A DNA stretch of 64,000 bases from Rhodococcus sp. KBS0724 (GCF_005938745.2 NZ_VCBX02000001.1:6090501-6154500); one strand, 5' to 3'; counted from the first letter of the stretch, positions 34,236-43,248 are shown. The notes: generated by a model not told the origin, from the sequence alone. Translations and numbers: made by a program.

Positions 34236-34292
34236 AAAACGCCATCGATATCCGCCCCAAACCGTTTTCCACGGCGTCGATAGAGTCCTTGC

Positions 34293-34754
34293 ATGAAGCT
34301 TTCCGGAGGTGTGGAGTGGTCACTCCACTGCTGCGTGGTCCTCAGCCAGGCTGAAGGTCCGGTTCCCACAGCCAGACTCGCCGAACTGCACGGGGTGTCG
34401 AAGACATACCTGGCAAAACATCTGCGAGCGCTGGCACAGGCCGGCCTTGTCAACCCGACCGAGGGCCGCGACGGTGGATACGTCCTGACCCGGCCGCCCG
34501 AGAGCATCACAGTCCTGGACGTCGTGCAGGCCGTCGACGGTAAGGAACCCGCGTTCCGGTGCACGGAGATTCGGCAACAAGGGATCCTCGCCGCGCCACC
34601 GGAGCAGTGCCTCGTCCCGTGCGGAATCGCCAAGGTCATGGCCGACGCCGAAAAGGTATGGCGTGCTTCACTGTCGGGAGTCACCATTGCGGACCTTGCG
34701 GCAACTCTCGATCTCCCCGCCCTCAAGAAAATTCTGGCGGCGCAGCCGAACTGA
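34293..34754 (+). CDS. Rrf2 family regulator
   Basis: 153 residues. N-terminal winged helix (EGPVPTARLAELHGVSKTYLAKHLRALAQAGLVNPTEGRDGGYVLTRPPESITVLDVVQAVDG). Three cysteines in the dimerisation region (FRCTEI, EQCLVPC) could hold an iron-sulfur cluster as in NsrR/IscR/RsrR, though the spacing (15 then 3 residues) is not that of NsrR. An NmrA-like gene next to an Rrf2 gene recalls the RsrR target pair of Streptomyces. Confidence 0.86.
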   Translation: MKLSGGVEWSLHCCVVLSQAEGPVPTARLAELHGVSKTYLAKHLRALAQAGLVNPTEGRDGGYVLTRPPESITVLDVVQAVDGKEPAFRCTEIRQQGILAAPPEQCLVPCGIAKVMADAEKVWRASLSGVTIADLAATLDLPALKKILAAQPN

Positions 34755-34764
34755 GCGTGAGTTC

Positions 34765-35649
34765 CTACCGAGAGGATTCACTGTCGTTGGCGGGATCCAC
34801 TTGATCCTGGGTAGCTGCCCAACTCGCCAAGAGCTTCAGCGCATCAGCCGTTGGAGTATCCGGCGCCGCTGTGTAGACCAGCAGCGTCAGTCCGGGATTG
34901 GACGGTAGTTCCATCGCCTCGAAGTTCAGCTCGAGGTCTCCGACAACAGGGTGATGGACCTTCTTGAAACCTGTTCGATGAAAGCGCACATTGTGTTTCG
35001 CCCACCGCGTGCGGAATATCTCACTGCGCGTAGCTAATTCACCGATCAGTTCGGTGAGGGCCTTGTCGTGCGGGTTCTTCCCCGCTTCAGATCGGAGCAT
35101 TGCCGCAATATCATCGGCAGCACGTTCCCAGTCGGTGAAAAATTCCTGCGAAGCCGGGTCGAGGTACACGAAGCGCGCATTGTTGGCCGGACGACGTGGA
35201 TCGGCCAATACCGGTGAATACAGCGCCCGGGCCATGCGATTGGCGGCCAACATATCGTGACGGGCGTTGCGGACCCACGCCGGAGCATCGGTGATGGCGT
35301 CGAGTATCTGCTGAATGGCCGGACTCACACCTTTGGGTGCTGATCGGCGCTTCGGCGGAGCCGACGCACTTGCGGTCTTCGCCAGGTCGAACAGGTGGTC
35401 CTGCTCAGCCTCGTCGAGTTGAAGTGCCCGGGAAAGACTTTCGAGCACCGAGTCAGATGCTCCGGCCAGATTGCCGCGTTCCATGCGCACGTAGTAGTCG
35501 ATGCTGACACCAGCGAGCAAGGCAACTTCTTCTCGGCGTAATCCTTTGACCCGGCGGTTTCCGCCGTATGCGGGAAGCCCCGCCTGCTCGGGAGTGATGC
35601 GCGCACGGCGGGAGCTGAGGAACTCACGGATCTCGGCTCGGTTGTCCAT
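34765..35649 (-). CDS. XRE-type regulator with MmyB-like ligand domain
   Basis: 294 residues. N-terminal HTH: RRVKGLRREEVALLAGVSIDYYVRMERGNLAGASDSVLESLSRALQLDEAE. C-terminal PAS-like MmyB domain: WVRNARHDMLAANRMARALYSP ... FVYLDPASQEFFTDWERAADDIAAMLRSEAG. These regulators often sit divergent from an oxidoreductase or MFS operon and bind a small hydrophobic molecule; here the divergent operon starts at 35786. Confidence 0.88.
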   Translation of the reverse strand: MDNRAEIREFLSSRRARITPEQAGLPAYGGNRRVKGLRREEVALLAGVSIDYYVRMERGNLAGASDSVLESLSRALQLDEAEQDHLFDLAKTASASAPPKRRSAPKGVSPAIQQILDAITDAPAWVRNARHDMLAANRMARALYSPVLADPRRPANNARFVYLDPASQEFFTDWERAADDIAAMLRSEAGKNPHDKALTELIGELATRSEIFRTRWAKHNVRFHRTGFKKVHHPVVGDLELNFEAMELPSNPGLTLLVYTAAPDTPTADALKLLASWAATQDQVDPANDSESSR

Positions 35650-35785
35650 GACGATTACGTTACTCGAGTCGTCGGACCGCAGGGAGGTACTGCCGGTACC
35701 TGGAACAACAGGAACTCCCGCCAGGATGATTCGGACGGTTCACTGGGTATCGACACTGCGAACCGAACAACCAAGAGGATTCATC

Positions 35786-36823
35786 ATGCGCGCAACCATC
35801 ATGTACAGCGCCGGAGACGTTCGCGTCGAGAACGTGCCGGATCCGACACTGCAACAGCCGACGGACGCTCTGGTGCGCATCGTTCGAGCGTGCGTCTGCG
35901 GATCCGACCTGCATCCGTACCACGACATGCCTGCCACACCGGGTGGCACTCCGATGGGCCACGAATTTGTCGGCGTCGTCGAGGAGGTCGGCGGCGACGT
36001 GGCCACGCTGAAGAAGGGCGACTTTGTCATCGCCCCGTTCGCGTGGTCCGACGGAACCTGCGAGTTCTGCCGTGAAGGACTGCAGACGTCGTGCCGCCAC
36101 GGCGGATTCTGGGCCGGCGACGGCATCGGTGGCGCACAGGCGGAGGCCATCCGCGTGCCACTGGCAGACGGCACCCTGGTCAAAGCACCCGTCGGCGAAG
36201 ACTCGGAACTGCTCCCCTCACTTCTCACCCTGTCCGACGTCCTGGGCACCGGCTACCACGCTGCCGTCAAGGGTCGTGTGAACGAACGCACCTCGGTCAC
36301 CGTCATCGGCGACGGCGCAGTCGGCCTCATGGCGGTTCTCTCCGCCAAACGACTTGGCGCCGAGCGGATCATCCTCATGGGCCGTCATAAGTCGCGCACC
36401 GATCTGGGCATCGAATTCGGAGCCACCGATGTCGTCGCCGAGCGCGGCGACGAGGGCATCGCCAAGGTCCGCGAACTGACCGGCGGTGACGGCACCCATG
36501 TTGTACTCGAAGCCGTGGGCCACATGCCCGCCTACGAGCAGGCGATCGGTGTCGTCCGCCCCGGCGGTGTCATCAGCCGCGTCGGTGTACCTCAGTACGA
36601 GGTAGCGCCCGTCGGTTTCGGCAGCCTGTTCGGACCCAACGTCACACTCACCGGTGGCCCGGCTCCCGTGCGCGCGTACATCGAGGAGCTCATGCCAGAC
36701 GTGCTCGACGGAACGATCCAGCCGGGCAAGGTTTTCGACCGGACCGTCAACCTCGACGAGGTACCGGACGCCTACCGCGCGATGGACACTCGTGAGGCAC
36801 TCAAAGTTCTTGTTCGGCCGTAA
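35786..36823 (+). CDS. Zinc-dependent alcohol dehydrogenase
   Basis: 345 residues from ATG 35786; the much longer open frame upstream overlaps the divergent regulator. MDR family: CVCGSDLHPYHDM, GHEFVGVVEEVG, CEFCREGLQTSCRHGG, NAD(P) fold VTVIGDGAVGLMAVLSAKRLGAERIILMGRHKSRTDLG. Paralogue of 22971-23987. First gene of a four-gene operon with an exporter, a cupin and a quinone reductase. Confidence 0.88.
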   Translation: MRATIMYSAGDVRVENVPDPTLQQPTDALVRIVRACVCGSDLHPYHDMPATPGGTPMGHEFVGVVEEVGGDVATLKKGDFVIAPFAWSDGTCEFCREGLQTSCRHGGFWAGDGIGGAQAEAIRVPLADGTLVKAPVGEDSELLPSLLTLSDVLGTGYHAAVKGRVNERTSVTVIGDGAVGLMAVLSAKRLGAERIILMGRHKSRTDLGIEFGATDVVAERGDEGIAKVRELTGGDGTHVVLEAVGHMPAYEQAIGVVRPGGVISRVGVPQYEVAPVGFGSLFGPNVTLTGGPAPVRAYIEELMPDVLDGTIQPGKVFDRTVNLDEVPDAYRAMDTREALKVLVRP

Positions 36824-36826
36824 CCC

Positions 36827-38269
36827 ATGACCACCGTCGACACTCCCCGGATCGGTCGCGTCAATTCCACCGCGATCCTGGCGATCATTCTGATCAGCTA
36901 CTTCATGATTCTGCTCGACAACTCCATCATCTTCACCGGGCTGCCGAGCATCGCAGCCGAGATGGGGTATTCGGCGACCGGTTTGTCCTGGGTGCAAGAC
37001 GCGTACACCCTCGTATTCGGCGGACTGCTCCTCCTCGGCGCGAGACTCGGAGACATCTTCGGGCGTCGCCGCATCTTTGTGGCCGGGTTGGCGATCTTCG
37101 CGGCCGCGTCGTTCCTGGTCGGGGTTGCTCCCAATGGTTGGTGGCTCATCGCGGCCCGCGCCTTCCAAGGCGTCGGCGCCGCGGTGGTCGCGCCGGCGTC
37201 ACTGTCACTGCTGACGGCAAGCTTCCCTCCGGGGCGCGAACGGACACGCGCGGTTGCCTGGTACGGCGCAGCCGCCGGGATCGGCGCGAGCCTCGGCCTG
37301 GTGATCGGCGGCGCCCTTGCCGATTGGGTTTCCTGGCGCGCAGGATTTTTCATCAACGTCCCGATCGGCATCGCGATGATCGTTCTGGCACCGCGGTTCA
37401 TTCCCGAAACGAAGCCGAGCACAGGACGTTTCGATGTAGCCGGCGCCGTCTACGCCACACTTGGAATGGCCGCATTGGTCTTCGGCATAGTCAACTCCGC
37501 CGAAGCCGGCGCGGCATCACCGACGACCTTCCTGCCGCTGACGCTCGGTGTGGTTCTCCTGGCTCTGCTGGTTCGAAATGAATCGCGCGCGGAGCAACCC
37601 ATCATGCCGCTTCGACTCTTCCGCTCTCGCGAACGATCCGGCGCCTACGCCGCCCGCATGCTGTATCTAGGCGCCATGATCGGCTTCTTCTACTTCACCA
37701 CTCAACTTCTCCAGGGCGTAATGGGATTCAGTGCTTTCCAAGCCGGTGTGGCCTTCTTCCCGATGACGGTCGTCAATTTTGCAGTTGCACTGCTGATTCC
37801 GCGATTGACCCCTCGATTCGGGAACGCTCCGTTGCTCGCCGCAGGAGTGGCACTCACCTTGGTGGGTATGACCTGGCTCAGCTTCGTGCATTCGGGCAGC
37901 ACTTATCTGAGCGGCGTTGCATTACCGATGATCTTGATCGGCGCAGGCCAAGGTCTCGCGTTTGCGCCGCTCACCGCTGCCGGAATCTCCGGGGTGAGTG
38001 CCGACGACGCCGGAGCCGCGTCCGGACTGGTCAACACAGCACACCAACTGGGCAGCGCACTGGGACTCGGCATTCTCGTTGCGATCTCAGCCGGGGCCGG
38101 ATCCGCTGCAGAATCCCCGAAAGAAGCACTCACCGAGCATGTCTCGACTGCACTGACCGCAGGCGCCGGCCTCCTCGCCGGTTGCCTCGTCATAGTTCTT
38201 GTCTTCATCGTGCCGTCAGCGGGTAAACGAAGACAGGTAGACAGTCATCCGAAAATCGTTCAGCCATAA
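36827..38269 (+). CDS. MFS transporter, DHA2 (14-helix) drug:H+ family
   Basis: 480 residues, about 14 helices. The start ILLDNSIIFTGLPSIAAEMG and the motif WVQDAYTLVFGGLLLLGARLGDIFGRRRIF are those of EmrB/QacA-type exporters. Three bases after the dehydrogenase stop, so co-transcribed. Substrate unknown. Confidence 0.88.
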   Translation: MTTVDTPRIGRVNSTAILAIILISYFMILLDNSIIFTGLPSIAAEMGYSATGLSWVQDAYTLVFGGLLLLGARLGDIFGRRRIFVAGLAIFAAASFLVGVAPNGWWLIAARAFQGVGAAVVAPASLSLLTASFPPGRERTRAVAWYGAAAGIGASLGLVIGGALADWVSWRAGFFINVPIGIAMIVLAPRFIPETKPSTGRFDVAGAVYATLGMAALVFGIVNSAEAGAASPTTFLPLTLGVVLLALLVRNESRAEQPIMPLRLFRSRERSGAYAARMLYLGAMIGFFYFTTQLLQGVMGFSAFQAGVAFFPMTVVNFAVALLIPRLTPRFGNAPLLAAGVALTLVGMTWLSFVHSGSTYLSGVALPMILIGAGQGLAFAPLTAAGISGVSADDAGAASGLVNTAHQLGSALGLGILVAISAGAGSAAESPKEALTEHVSTALTAGAGLLAGCLVIVLVFIVPSAGKRRQVDSHPKIVQP

Positions 38270-38283
38270 CATAAGGAGTTCCC

Positions 38284-38697
38284 ATGGAGATTCTGAAGCA
38301 ACCGCAGACGAGCAAGGCTCCCGCAGACTGGTTCACCGGTGACGTCTGGTGGGACGTCATCTACGCAGGTCAAGAACCGTCACGCATGCGCGCCAACATG
38401 GTTCGCTTTGCGCCGTGCTCACGCACAGACTGGCACTCCCACGCGCTGGGGCAGACCTTGCACATTGTGTCCGGCACCGCCCTGATTCAGGCTCGCGGCG
38501 GCGAGATCATCGAGGCCCACCCCGGCGACACCGTCTACACACCACCCGGCGAAGAACATTGGCACGGTGCGGCACCCGACCACTTCATGACCCATCTCGC
38601 GTTGTGGGAAGGTCCCGGCGACGGCAGCACGGAAACCACTTGGGGCGACAAAGTCACCGACGAGGAATACAACGCCCCTCGTAGCAATCGCCGGTGA
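38284..38697 (+). CDS. Cupin domain protein
   Basis: 137 residues. One cupin domain with metal motifs: DWHSHALGQTLHIVSGTALIQARGG (H-x-H) and PGDTVYTPPGEEHWHGAAPDHFMTHLALWEG. It resembles the carboxymuconolactone/mandelonitrile-lyase-like small cupins found beside dehydrogenases. Likely a metal-dependent small-molecule enzyme; reaction unknown. Confidence 0.83.
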   Translation: MEILKQPQTSKAPADWFTGDVWWDVIYAGQEPSRMRANMVRFAPCSRTDWHSHALGQTLHIVSGTALIQARGGEIIEAHPGDTVYTPPGEEHWHGAAPDHFMTHLALWEGPGDGSTETTWGDKVTDEEYNAPRSNRR

Positions 38698-38724
38698 AGT
38701 CCGAATATCAAGGAGCGCAACATC

Positions 38725-39705
38725 GTGACTGAGACCATGACTGCACTGTTCGGTGGGCAGGGCCCGGACTGGGTGGCCCGCGACGTTCCAGTTCCCGAGC
38801 CTGGCCCCGGACAGGTTCTTGTGCGCACTCATGCCGTCGCACTGAACAACGCCGATCCGCAGATGCTCGCTGAGTTCGACACACCGGGCTCCGACAACGA
38901 GTACGTCGCCGGATACGAATTTGCCGGTGACATAGCAGCACTCGGCCCCGGTACGCACAACCTCACAGTGGGCGATCGTGTCATGGGAACTGCGCCGAGC
39001 AGTTTCGCGCAGTTCGTCCTCGCGGATTACCGGCACGTCATAGCCATGCCCGACAACCTGCAATACAACGAAGCCACAGCCCTGCCGACTGCACTACTCA
39101 CCGAACACGGGGCTCTGATGCTCGCCGGCTACACGCCGGGACAGACGGTACTCATCACGGCGGCCACGTCAGGCATCGGCCTGCTGGGAGTTCAGATCGC
39201 GAAGGCGCTGGGCGCAGCCGCCGTCATCGGCACCACACGATCTCCGGGCAAGGAAGACGTATTGATCAAAGCCGGCGCAGACACCGCTGTCGTCACGACG
39301 AATCGAAATCTCACGGACGCCGTACTCGAAGCAACAGAAGGTCGAGGAGTCGATGTCGTACTCGACCACGCCGGCGGGCAGACTCTAGCGGCCTGCTTAC
39401 CCGCCACCCGAGACGGCGGGCACCTCGTCAATATCGGACGCCTCGACGCCGCGCAGTCCACGATCGACCTGGACGCGCTCTCCTACCGCCATCTTCACCT
39501 ACATGGAGCATCATTCGGCTTCGGTCGAGCAGAAGAACTCGGGAACGTGATTGCTGCCCTCGCCAACGAGGTCATGCCTGCTGTCGTCGACGGTCGGATA
39601 CGTCCCGTCATCGACAGCATCTACCCCTTCGTGGAAGCGTCCGACGCGGCACACCGCATGCGTAGCGGCAATACCGTCGGAAAGATCGTGATGCCGATGC
39701 CCTGA
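38725..39705 (+). CDS. NADP-dependent quinone/enone oxidoreductase (MDR, zinc-free)
   Basis: 326 residues from GTG 38725 (AAGGAG nine bases upstream; ATG 38737 also possible). Medium-chain reductase without structural zinc cysteines: GYEFAGDIAALGPGTHNLTVGDRVMG and NADP motif VLITAATSGIGLLGVQIAKALGAAAVIGTTRSPGK. Typical quinone oxidoreductase. Last gene of the XRE-linked operon. Confidence 0.86.
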   Translation: MTETMTALFGGQGPDWVARDVPVPEPGPGQVLVRTHAVALNNADPQMLAEFDTPGSDNEYVAGYEFAGDIAALGPGTHNLTVGDRVMGTAPSSFAQFVLADYRHVIAMPDNLQYNEATALPTALLTEHGALMLAGYTPGQTVLITAATSGIGLLGVQIAKALGAAAVIGTTRSPGKEDVLIKAGADTAVVTTNRNLTDAVLEATEGRGVDVVLDHAGGQTLAACLPATRDGGHLVNIGRLDAAQSTIDLDALSYRHLHLHGASFGFGRAEELGNVIAALANEVMPAVVDGRIRPVIDSIYPFVEASDAAHRMRSGNTVGKIVMPMP

Positions 39706-39775
39706 CCGATCTGTACGTCGCACCCCAACAGGATGAATGGTTCGTTTTCGGTCTGACTCATGGCACGCTGATCCC

Positions 39776-40234
39776 ATGGAGCCACTCGAACCGATGCGGC
39801 CGGTGAGCGTTCAAGCGCCGATTCAGACGTCGACCCCGAGGTGGAAATCCGCGGCGGTCTTGCTGGGAACGATGTGCGTCTTTGCGTATGCCCTGCTCTC
39901 GACGAGAACCGGACCCGGCCCGGTCGCGGCGGGAGTTGCCGTCGGCATTGTCGGCGTAGGGCTCTACGCAATGTCGGTAGTGCGCACCCTCCGAGAGAAC
40001 TCGGGCAAACGGATACCTTTGTGGGGCGATGCTCCGGTGTCTCCGCGCGAGATGGACCTGCTTGCCGGAGCCGGTATGCCGTTGTTGACAGCCGGAGTCT
40101 TGACCGCGATCCGTGCGTCGGGATTGACCTGGCCGTATCTCTTCTTCGGGTTGTTTGCGACGGTTGTGGTCCTGGCTTTGATTCTTCCTGTCCTCATACA
40201 TAATTCACGCGTAAAACGGTCACCGGCAGCGTGA
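39776..40234 (+). CDS. Membrane protein, unknown
   Basis: 152 residues from ATG 39776. Four hydrophobic helices, the first two at about 25-70 and the last two at about 95-145, with a short polar loop (NSGKRIPLWGDAPVSPREMD). No family recognised. Convergent with the AlkB-like gene; five bases between. Confidence 0.65.
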   Translation: MEPLEPMRPVSVQAPIQTSTPRWKSAAVLLGTMCVFAYALLSTRTGPGPVAAGVAVGIVGVGLYAMSVVRTLRENSGKRIPLWGDAPVSPREMDLLAGAGMPLLTAGVLTAIRASGLTWPYLFFGLFATVVVLALILPVLIHNSRVKRSPAA

Positions 40235-40239
40235 GAGAC

Positions 40240-40890
40240 TCACCGCATTCCGGTATCCCGGAGAGTGATATTGAGCCGACCGGATGTCAATCCACTGTCC
40301 GTATCTGCGCTTCCTGCAATCACTTTCGGGACACCGTGGTAGGCGAATCGTGAGGCTCCACCAAAAACGAAGAGATCGCCCGACTGAAGTTCGATGTCGG
40401 TGTACGGCCGGTTCCGATTCTCCGTGTTCCCGAATCTGAATACGCAACTCTGGCCGATGCTCAGTGACACGACGGGGGCCTCGCAACGCTCGTCCTTGTC
40501 CTGATGCATGCCCATCCGGGCGCCGTCGTCGTAGAAGTTGATCAGCGCGGTGTCGGGTGTGTAGGTCTGACCCGGATCTCCATAGGCTTCTCTCACTGCT
40601 TTACGCCCCAACTCGATCAGCCAATCGGGCAGTGCGGCCACTGCCGCCCCGTTCACATCGTCGGCCGTGCGCGTGTATTTGTATGGTTGCCAATGCCAGC
40701 CGAGGCACACGGTTTGGACCGACATCTTGTGTCCGCCGGCAACCACCGCCGAGCGCATCGGGACCGGGGCAGTTGCCCACCGTCGACATTCGGTCACGAG
40801 CATGCGCTGTTGGGCAAGGCCGAGCCAATCCGGAATATGGACAGCGCCCGGGGCTACCTCCATCCGCGGGCGCGGGATCAGCGCGTTCAT
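40240..40890 (-). CDS. AlkB-like 2-oxoglutarate/Fe(II) DNA dealkylase
   Basis: 216 residues from ATG 40890; an upstream extension to 41079 would overlap the divergent ArsR gene. AlkB motifs: NFYDDGARMGMHQDKDE (H-x-D iron ligands), the second His in FAYHGVPKV and the 2OG-binding RLNITLRDTG at the C-terminus, plus LGWHWQPYKY before them. It should oxidatively remove methyl lesions (1-meA, 3-meC) from DNA or RNA. It sits close to an Ada-type zinc domain gene and a second 2OG oxygenase. Confidence 0.88.
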   Translation of the reverse strand: MNALIPRPRMEVAPGAVHIPDWLGLAQQRMLVTECRRWATAPVPMRSAVVAGGHKMSVQTVCLGWHWQPYKYTRTADDVNGAAVAALPDWLIELGRKAVREAYGDPGQTYTPDTALINFYDDGARMGMHQDKDERCEAPVVSLSIGQSCVFRFGNTENRNRPYTDIELQSGDLFVFGGASRFAYHGVPKVIAGSADTDSGLTSGRLNITLRDTGMR

Positions 40891-40948
40891 GATTTCCAGG
40901 CTAATAGGCACCGAGGCATTGACACTCCCTACCTCGACTCGTATCGTA

Positions 40949-40962
40949 ATCAATGAATTGAT
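40949..40962 (+). promoter_or_regulatory. Candidate ArsR operator
   Basis: ATCAAT-GA-ATTGAT, a perfect 14-bp palindrome 22 bases upstream of the arsR GTG start, in the usual place for autorepression by ArsR-type proteins. Confidence 0.6.
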
Positions 40963-40984
40963 TGATAAAGGAGATGGTTGACAA

Positions 40985-41335
40985 GTGATCGTGGATCCCG
41001 GGGCCGATGATCGTCTCGACAAAGCATTCATGGCACTTGCCGATCCGGTGCGACGACGGATCATCGCCCGCCTGAGCACCGGACCTCAGACGGTCAACGA
41101 GCTCGCGGAGCCGTTCGAGATCACGAAACAGGCCGTCTCCAAACATATTCAGGTACTCGAGGCAGCGGGGCTTGTCACTCGCAGCCGTGACGCCCAGAGA
41201 CGTCCGGTGCATCTGAACGCCGCAGCGCTCGAGGCTTTGACGGCCTGGATCGACCGCTATCGACTGGTCCACGAACAACAGTTCCGAAAACTTGATCACC
41301 TACTGCACACCACACAGAAGGAGACGCAGTCATGA
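40985..41335 (+). CDS. ArsR family regulator
   Basis: 116 residues from GTG 40985 (AAGGAG about 12 bases upstream). Winged helix: LDKAFMALADPVRRRIIARLSTGPQTVNELAEPFEITKQAVSKHIQVLEAAGLVTRSRDAQRRP. No metal-binding cysteines; this is the group normally encoded before an SRPBCC/AHSA1 gene, which overlaps it here (ATGA). Confidence 0.9.
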   Translation: MIVDPGADDRLDKAFMALADPVRRRIIARLSTGPQTVNELAEPFEITKQAVSKHIQVLEAAGLVTRSRDAQRRPVHLNAAALEALTAWIDRYRLVHEQQFRKLDHLLHTTQKETQS

Positions 41336-41814
41336 GCACCACCAATCCCGTCACGATCACCGCTCCCGAGGGCGTTCCGTTCATCGACATCACACGTGAG
41401 TTCGACGCACCCGTGAGTGCCGTGTTCGCGGCCCACTCGAATCCCGAACTGGTCAAGCAATGGCTCGGCCCCAACGGTTACGAGATGGACATCGAGGAAT
41501 ACAACTTTGTCAGCGGCGGTCGATACAAGTACATCCACCGCAATCCCGAGGGTGACGAGTTCGCGTTCAACGGCGTTTTCCATGTGGTTCGCGACAACGA
41601 ATTTGCCATCCAGACCTTCGAATACGAAGGCTTTCCCGATGTGGTCAGCATCGAATCCATGACGTTCGAAGATCTGGGCAACGGGCGCACCCGTCTCTCC
41701 GGCCATTCGGTCTATCCGAGCCTCGAGGCGCGCGACGGCATGATCGAGAGCAATATGGAGCGCGGCGTCGTCGAAGGTTACGAGCGCCTGGACAAGATCG
41801 TCGCTCAGTCCTGA
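41332..41814 (+). CDS. SRPBCC (AHSA1/START-like) protein
   Basis: 160 residues: ITREFDAPVSAVFAAHSNPELVKQWLGPNGYEMDIEEYNFVSGGRYKYIHRNPEGDEFAFNGVFHVV is the helix-grip ligand-binding fold. Start overlaps the ArsR stop, so the two are coupled. Ligand unknown. Confidence 0.88.
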   Translation: MSTTNPVTITAPEGVPFIDITREFDAPVSAVFAAHSNPELVKQWLGPNGYEMDIEEYNFVSGGRYKYIHRNPEGDEFAFNGVFHVVRDNEFAIQTFEYEGFPDVVSIESMTFEDLGNGRTRLSGHSVYPSLEARDGMIESNMERGVVEGYERLDKIVAQS

Positions 41815-41854
41815 GCACCTGTTTGCCCGATTACTCACTGCGGAAGGCACTCCC

Positions 41855-42283
41855 ATGGATTGGACCCTCGAAGTAGTCATAGTCCCCGTCAGCGATCTCG
41901 AGCGCTCCATTGCGTTCTATCGCGAACAGGTCGGATTCAATCTCGATCACCACACCGTGAACGAGCATATGACGGTCGCCCAGCTCACGCCACGGGGATC
42001 GGGTTGTTCCATCGTCATCGGCAACCTGCCGTCACAATCCGAGATGGCTCCCGGCTCGTTGAAGGGCCTGCAGTTGGTTGTGTCAGACGCGGCAACGGCC
42101 AGACAGGAGCTCATCGACCGCGGCGTCGACGCCAGCGAGGTCACCGTCTTCGACGAGCGTGACGGCGGCACCTTCTTCGGATTCTCCGATCCTGACGGCA
42201 ACACCTGGGCGGTTCAGCAGCTGAAGGTTCGCGGCGAGAAGCCCCTCATTCCGAAGGCGTACCAGGACCGTTTCGGCGCGTAG
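41855..42283 (+). CDS. VOC family (glyoxalase-like) protein
   Basis: 142 residues: VIVPVSDLERSIAFYREQVGFNLDHH and FGFSDPDGNTWAVQQL are VOC repeats with likely metal residues His and Glu partly replaced. Co-oriented 40 bases after the SRPBCC gene. Its 3' end overlaps the convergent Ada-type gene by 38 bases. Confidence 0.86.
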   Translation: MDWTLEVVIVPVSDLERSIAFYREQVGFNLDHHTVNEHMTVAQLTPRGSGCSIVIGNLPSQSEMAPGSLKGLQLVVSDAATARQELIDRGVDASEVTVFDERDGGTFFGFSDPDGNTWAVQQLKVRGEKPLIPKAYQDRFGA

Positions 42284-42539
42284 CGGCCGCCTTCCACGCG
42301 GCATAGTCCTCGGGCAGACAGACAGCGCACGGGCGATAGCCGGCCGCAATCGCGGTCGGCTCATCGGCGAAGAACACCCGACTGGCGACATATCCACCAC
42401 GCGCGATTGCCTGCGCCGCCCCTCGACAGTCGAGTCGGCCGTAGATCTTCGTTTTCCGGTGCCCGCCAAGCACACCGGGCGTCTGACTTTCGTAGGGTTT
42501 GTTGCGGGCGTCGCGGAGTATGTACGTCTTATTCGGCAT
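42246..42539 (-). CDS. Ada-type metal-binding domain protein (stand-alone)
   Basis: 97 residues from ATG 42539. The segment KIYGRLDCRGAAQAIARGGYVASRVFFADEPTAIAAGYRPCAVCLPEDY follows the Ada N-terminal zinc domain (first Cys, then RPCxxC), but the second cysteine of the first pair is missing (DCRGAA instead of CxxxC), so only three of four zinc cysteines remain and methyl transfer is doubtful. Starts within the 3' end of the upstream 2OG oxygenase gene. Confidence 0.75.
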   Translation of the reverse strand: MPNKTYILRDARNKPYESQTPGVLGGHRKTKIYGRLDCRGAAQAIARGGYVASRVFFADEPTAIAAGYRPCAVCLPEDYAAWKAAATRRNGPGTPSE

Positions 42540-43248
42540 CGTGAAGCACCAATCCCAATGTTCGACGCGTACCCGAGTGCACCACGCTGACACCATGTCG
42601 CACAGGGGCTCTGGACCACCCACGCGAACTCTGGACCGGCCGATCCCGCGTGGTGAAGATCAATGCGTGACCTTGTTCGAGTACCGTGACCGTCCCTTTC
42701 GACTGGGCGCGCGAACGCTGTTCGACGAGCAAGAACTCTCCCCCGGCGTGATCGAGGCGAGGTCTGTCGAGGCCGATCACCACCTGTAAGGGAAACACCA
42801 ACTCTCCATACAGGTCCCGATGCAGTGCATTCCAGTCACCAGGGCCGTAGGACAGAAGAATCGGAGTAGGCCGCTTCTGTCCGGCGGTGTGGCACTGATC
42901 GATCCATTCTTCGAAAGTGTCCGGCCACGATGCCCTGTCCCCCAGCTTGAACGCCCACTCTCTCGCTACGGGCAGCAGCTGTCGGTAGAAGGTGGCCCGC
43001 ATAGCCGTGATCGGCTCGGGTACCGGATCACCGAAGTACCGGTACTCCCCTTGGCCGAAGCGGTACCGAGCCATGTCGATCGTGCTTCGAAATCGGTCGA
43101 CGTCCGTGTACCAGGAAGCGATCTCGCGACACTCCGATTCGTCGAGTAGCGGTGTCGTCTGAGCACACCCACTGGAGTTGATTCCCTCGATCAGCGCAGG
43201 CCAATCGAGGGAATCGACACGAGCAGGCAGATCGGTGAACTGGTCCAT
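42529..43248 (-). CDS. 2OG-Fe(II) oxygenase (COG3826-like)
   Basis: 239 residues. GDWNALHRDLYGELVFPLQVVIGLD carries the H-x-D-like iron pair, RHGVSVVHSGTRRTLGLVLHDA the distal His and 2OG-binding Arg. FYRQLLPVAREWAFKLG is also typical of this group. Overlaps the Ada-type gene by 11 bases and is encoded near AlkB, so a role in alkylation repair is possible but unproven. Confidence 0.8.
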   Translation of the reverse strand: MDQFTDLPARVDSLDWPALIEGINSSGCAQTTPLLDESECREIASWYTDVDRFRSTIDMARYRFGQGEYRYFGDPVPEPITAMRATFYRQLLPVAREWAFKLGDRASWPDTFEEWIDQCHTAGQKRPTPILLSYGPGDWNALHRDLYGELVFPLQVVIGLDRPRLDHAGGEFLLVEQRSRAQSKGTVTVLEQGHALIFTTRDRPVQSSRGWSRAPVRHGVSVVHSGTRRTLGLVLHDAE

